Shown: positions 44,051-46,556 of the stretch, in pieces | Layout: every line of letters starts with the position of its first letter | Numbering within the stretch: position 1 is the stretch's first letter | NCBI GenBank assembly: GCA_000226015.1 | Contig: JH154034.1 | Location: 6,069 to 52,624 of the forward strand | Length of the DNA: 46,556 nt | Origin: Mnemiopsis leidyi | Taxonomy: Eukaryota > Ctenophora > Tentaculata > Lobata > Bolinopsidae | Reading direction: 5' to 3' | Notes under the pieces: generated by a model | Told to the model about the DNA's origin: nothing | What the model saw: only the letters and a program-made list of their open reading frames with translations | Database searches by the model: none | Translations under genes and position numbers: made by a program

Positions 44051-46556
44051 TCGACAATTCAATTATTTGTCGTTACACGAGTCGTTTTAAACGTGAATTA
44101 CGTAGCGACCTGTTGCTATAACATCGTTCTTGTATGGGGTTATATTTACTCCCGAGCGAGATAGATTCAAGCGATTGAGATTTTACATGTGGCCGATTCT
44201 TTTACTCTCGTTTCTATGAAATCTAGTTTCAGTAATCATGAAATGCTTGCTTCTTGCAATGAGATTTCCGATTTCATCATAGATTGTCGACTAATTTTTT
44301 AGTTTTCCCACGACTTCATAACTACTGATAACATGATTTTGCCATGACTATAATTGTGTTATATGCAATGAGGTTTTTGTTCACTCAAATAACAACCTTT
44401 TGCATTTCATTCATCTCAACATTTACCTGAACACAACATTCTTAGAAGTCTACACGAAATCACAAAACTTTTGGTAATTGGACTATAAAGAGTGTAAAAG
44501 TCGTGTGCGTATTTCAATTAGTGCTTCTAAGATAGCCTTCCATTCCAGTGCTGCATTTGGTGAGTAAATGTTTCATCGACCAATGAAATTTGGTGATTCT
44601 AATAAGCAATGACGCAATTTTCGCCCGTTCTGCATTGTAACTGCGACTCCTGAACAAGCCTTGTAAATGTAGTTATGTTAGCCAAATACTGATGTTACAT
44701 TCCAAATAGATGTAACCAGCCAGTGAGTGGTGTTAGCTAAGCAAATTTGTTTGGACAAGTATGCAAATAAATTAACAAAACTGCTCGCCTTCAGTTTTAC
44801 AACCATGTGGAGAAGGTTTGAGAAATTTGCCCCGGAACAGTTACTTTATCGGTGCCATGATCGAACACGGGCACAATCATAGGTGGGCGTGACTTAGTCA
44901 AGCACCGACTGGCACGTGAACTGTAATTACACGAGGGACGGGTTCCTGGTAGCGATGCGGAAGCTGCTTTAAGTGCAAACTTAGCGGAGGTCTACCGAAA
45001 TTGTGAGCATTTCGTACAGTGCTAAATCATGTCATGTAGAGCATATCACGTCGAAGCAGTTATTTGTTTACAAAACGCGCGCGCGGCACGTGCCTCGCTA
45101 GCGCCGCAACTCCACATTTATTTTCTCCCTGGATTATTGATCATTGATTAGTTACCCACCAGTTATTGTAGGCTGATAACCTTTTGTGAACTGTCTCGGC
45201 TCTCACACATTTCTGGCAAGGAGCTTCTAAATGCGAACCGCCCGTTAATCCAGTTATTACCTCTGTTTGATGGAGAGCGCGTTTAACTACCAGTTTCGAC
45301 ACCCAACCCAATTAACACAAAGTTCCTTTAATTTTGGGGTGTGATAAATGAGCAACTTAAATGAAAACAGAAGGTACAACATGAGTAATTTAAATTTAAA
45401 ATTTAATTTAAGTCAAATCAATGTTGATCGTAGTTACAAATAACATAAGAAAATATTTTCTTCCTCAAGCTAGTCTTGGATCACTGAAATTTCAAGTGTC
45501 CTTAATTATTTGACAAAATTTATCCGAGCATGGAGCTCTCAATAAAAATTCAAAATTCTCAGTTATACACTCCTGATTTCTGTTAATAACTTCAAAACGA
45601 CAAAATTTCGTGCCAAATCACAGATAAATGTTCAGAAAACAGTCCTGAAAATTAACAACCAAGAAAACGATATCCAATAGATTTAATAAATCTTGATATA
45701 GATTAACCCTCATAGCCATAGCGTCTGTTCAAAAGTTGAGTCGTCTCGTTTGAGACTTAAGAATGTAGAAAACCTGACTGATCAACCTAACTGATGAACT
45801 GTGGTCTGGTAGTTTAGATGTTAGGTTCTCTGTATTTGATAGTGACTCGACAGAAAATCGTCAGCTTTACTGCATACAGGCATCCGGGTGGAAGCATGTA
45901 TCATATCGACACGGGTTGCATATACAGAGTGTACAAAATAATCCAAAAGACCTGAAAGTATGATTTTACGGTATTGAGGTTTATCGACTAAAACTTGCGG
46001 CTAAGATTCTTTTCATGGTTATATCAATTTTGTAGTGATGCAGATAAATCGAGAGTTGAAAACAAAAACTAGGCAATGACAAACTATAATTGGTGGTAGT
46101 AATTTTTTCCACCCAGCCGGCCGCAAAGCGGCCTTAAAAAGGCATAAGGTGGTTAGGAATCGGGAGATTTGGTAGTATAGTGGGGTTAGCAGGATGGTGG
46201 TCCGTGGTCGTCGTGGTCGTCGTGTCCCGCTCCTTTATCAAAACAGCGATTGCGCAGGGTTAGAAATTGTTTTTAATTCAATGCGCCGCGCATCAATGTA
46301 GACTGATTACATTTAATGAATGAGATCGTGAGTGTGGGATTTGATTTATGATTGGTTATGCAAATTGGGACATGGCAATCAAAGTGTTTGTCTGTATGAT
46401 GTAACTGACAACAATAATAAAAACCATAATCGGCTAAAACATTTTCTCAAACACAAAAAGTACACTGAAAATCACGATAATTGATCGATTTGGGCGGTGC
46501 AAAATCAAAATGTAGCATTGTGACATTAGCGATAAAGTTGTTTGTTTACTTCTAAT
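44051..46556. other. right flank, no gene recognised
   Basis: Apart from the dispersed repeat at 45075-45260, a perfect small hairpin (ggccgcaaagcggcc, 46119-46133) and a gtggtcgtc duplication near 46203-46221, nothing supportable was seen. Confidence 0.6.
45075..45260. repeat. diverged copy of a GC-rich dispersed repeat
   Basis: tgtaggctgataacc, the ctcggc block, cacatttctggc and the ending ccgcccgttaatcc match, in order, tgtaggttgataacc, gtcgcggcc, cgcatttctggc and tcgcccgttgatcc at 30631-30742. A CpG-rich lead (aacgcgcgcgcggcacgtgc) precedes it. This indicates a dispersed repeat family with at least two copies in the window, of unknown class. Confidence 0.6.

Overview
The window is animal (metazoan) nuclear DNA. 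It is AT-rich, with GC-richer coding exons, short introns with normal GT-AG borders, and genes found only in animals: a laminin alpha-type chain, a Nuclear Factor I transcription factor and a cathepsin L-like protease with a ShKT tail. The ShKT tail, moderate gene density and short introns suit a cnidarian or another early-branching animal. No species can be named from this sequence alone.

The left 28.5 kb is one laminin-type gene on the minus strand. It starts at 28498 with a signal peptide and leaves the window at its 3' end after the exon 5131-4997. I assembled 19 exons by hand (2576 coding bases, about 858 codons), and every exon junction keeps phase. The order is signal peptide, two laminin EGF-like (LE) modules, a long L4b-type globular domain like that of vertebrate laminin alpha-5, then more LE modules. 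Fifteen of its 18 introns are 100-760 bases long. The three long ones (8.15, 7.0 and 2.05 kb) each hold at least one other gene. They are an intronless ShKT cysteine protease (+), a secreted protein with a sushi-like module (+), an 11-exon tyrosine-motif scaffold-like protein (+), and an intronless secreted PLC-X-like protein (-) that lacks both catalytic histidines. Two small membrane-protein ORFs (-) in the 7-kb intron are less certain.

From 28.5 to 35.2 kb no protein gene was recognised. This stretch holds a cluster of five short terminal-inverted-repeat elements (30.3-31.6 kb) and a tRNA-derived SINE-like element (about 32.56-32.81 kb).

The right part has two plus-strand genes. One is Nuclear Factor I (35.2-39.1 kb), with its DNA-binding domain split over three exons. 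The other (42.1-44.05 kb) is a single-exon protein with a low-complexity N-terminus, charged middle and divergent C-terminal PDZ-like domain. The flanks (1-4996, 39.1-42.1 and 44.05-46.56 kb) are mostly featureless AT-rich sequence, with a perfect 33-bp palindrome near 1.3 kb and a dispersed GC-rich repeat at 45.1 kb.

Most notable are the nested-gene layout of the laminin locus, a minisatellite made from copies of a laminin exon end with its splice donor, the catalytically unlikely PLC-X protein, overlapping tail-to-tail transcripts near 25.3 kb, and the hairpin repeat cluster. All homology calls are from reading the sequence. No database search was run.
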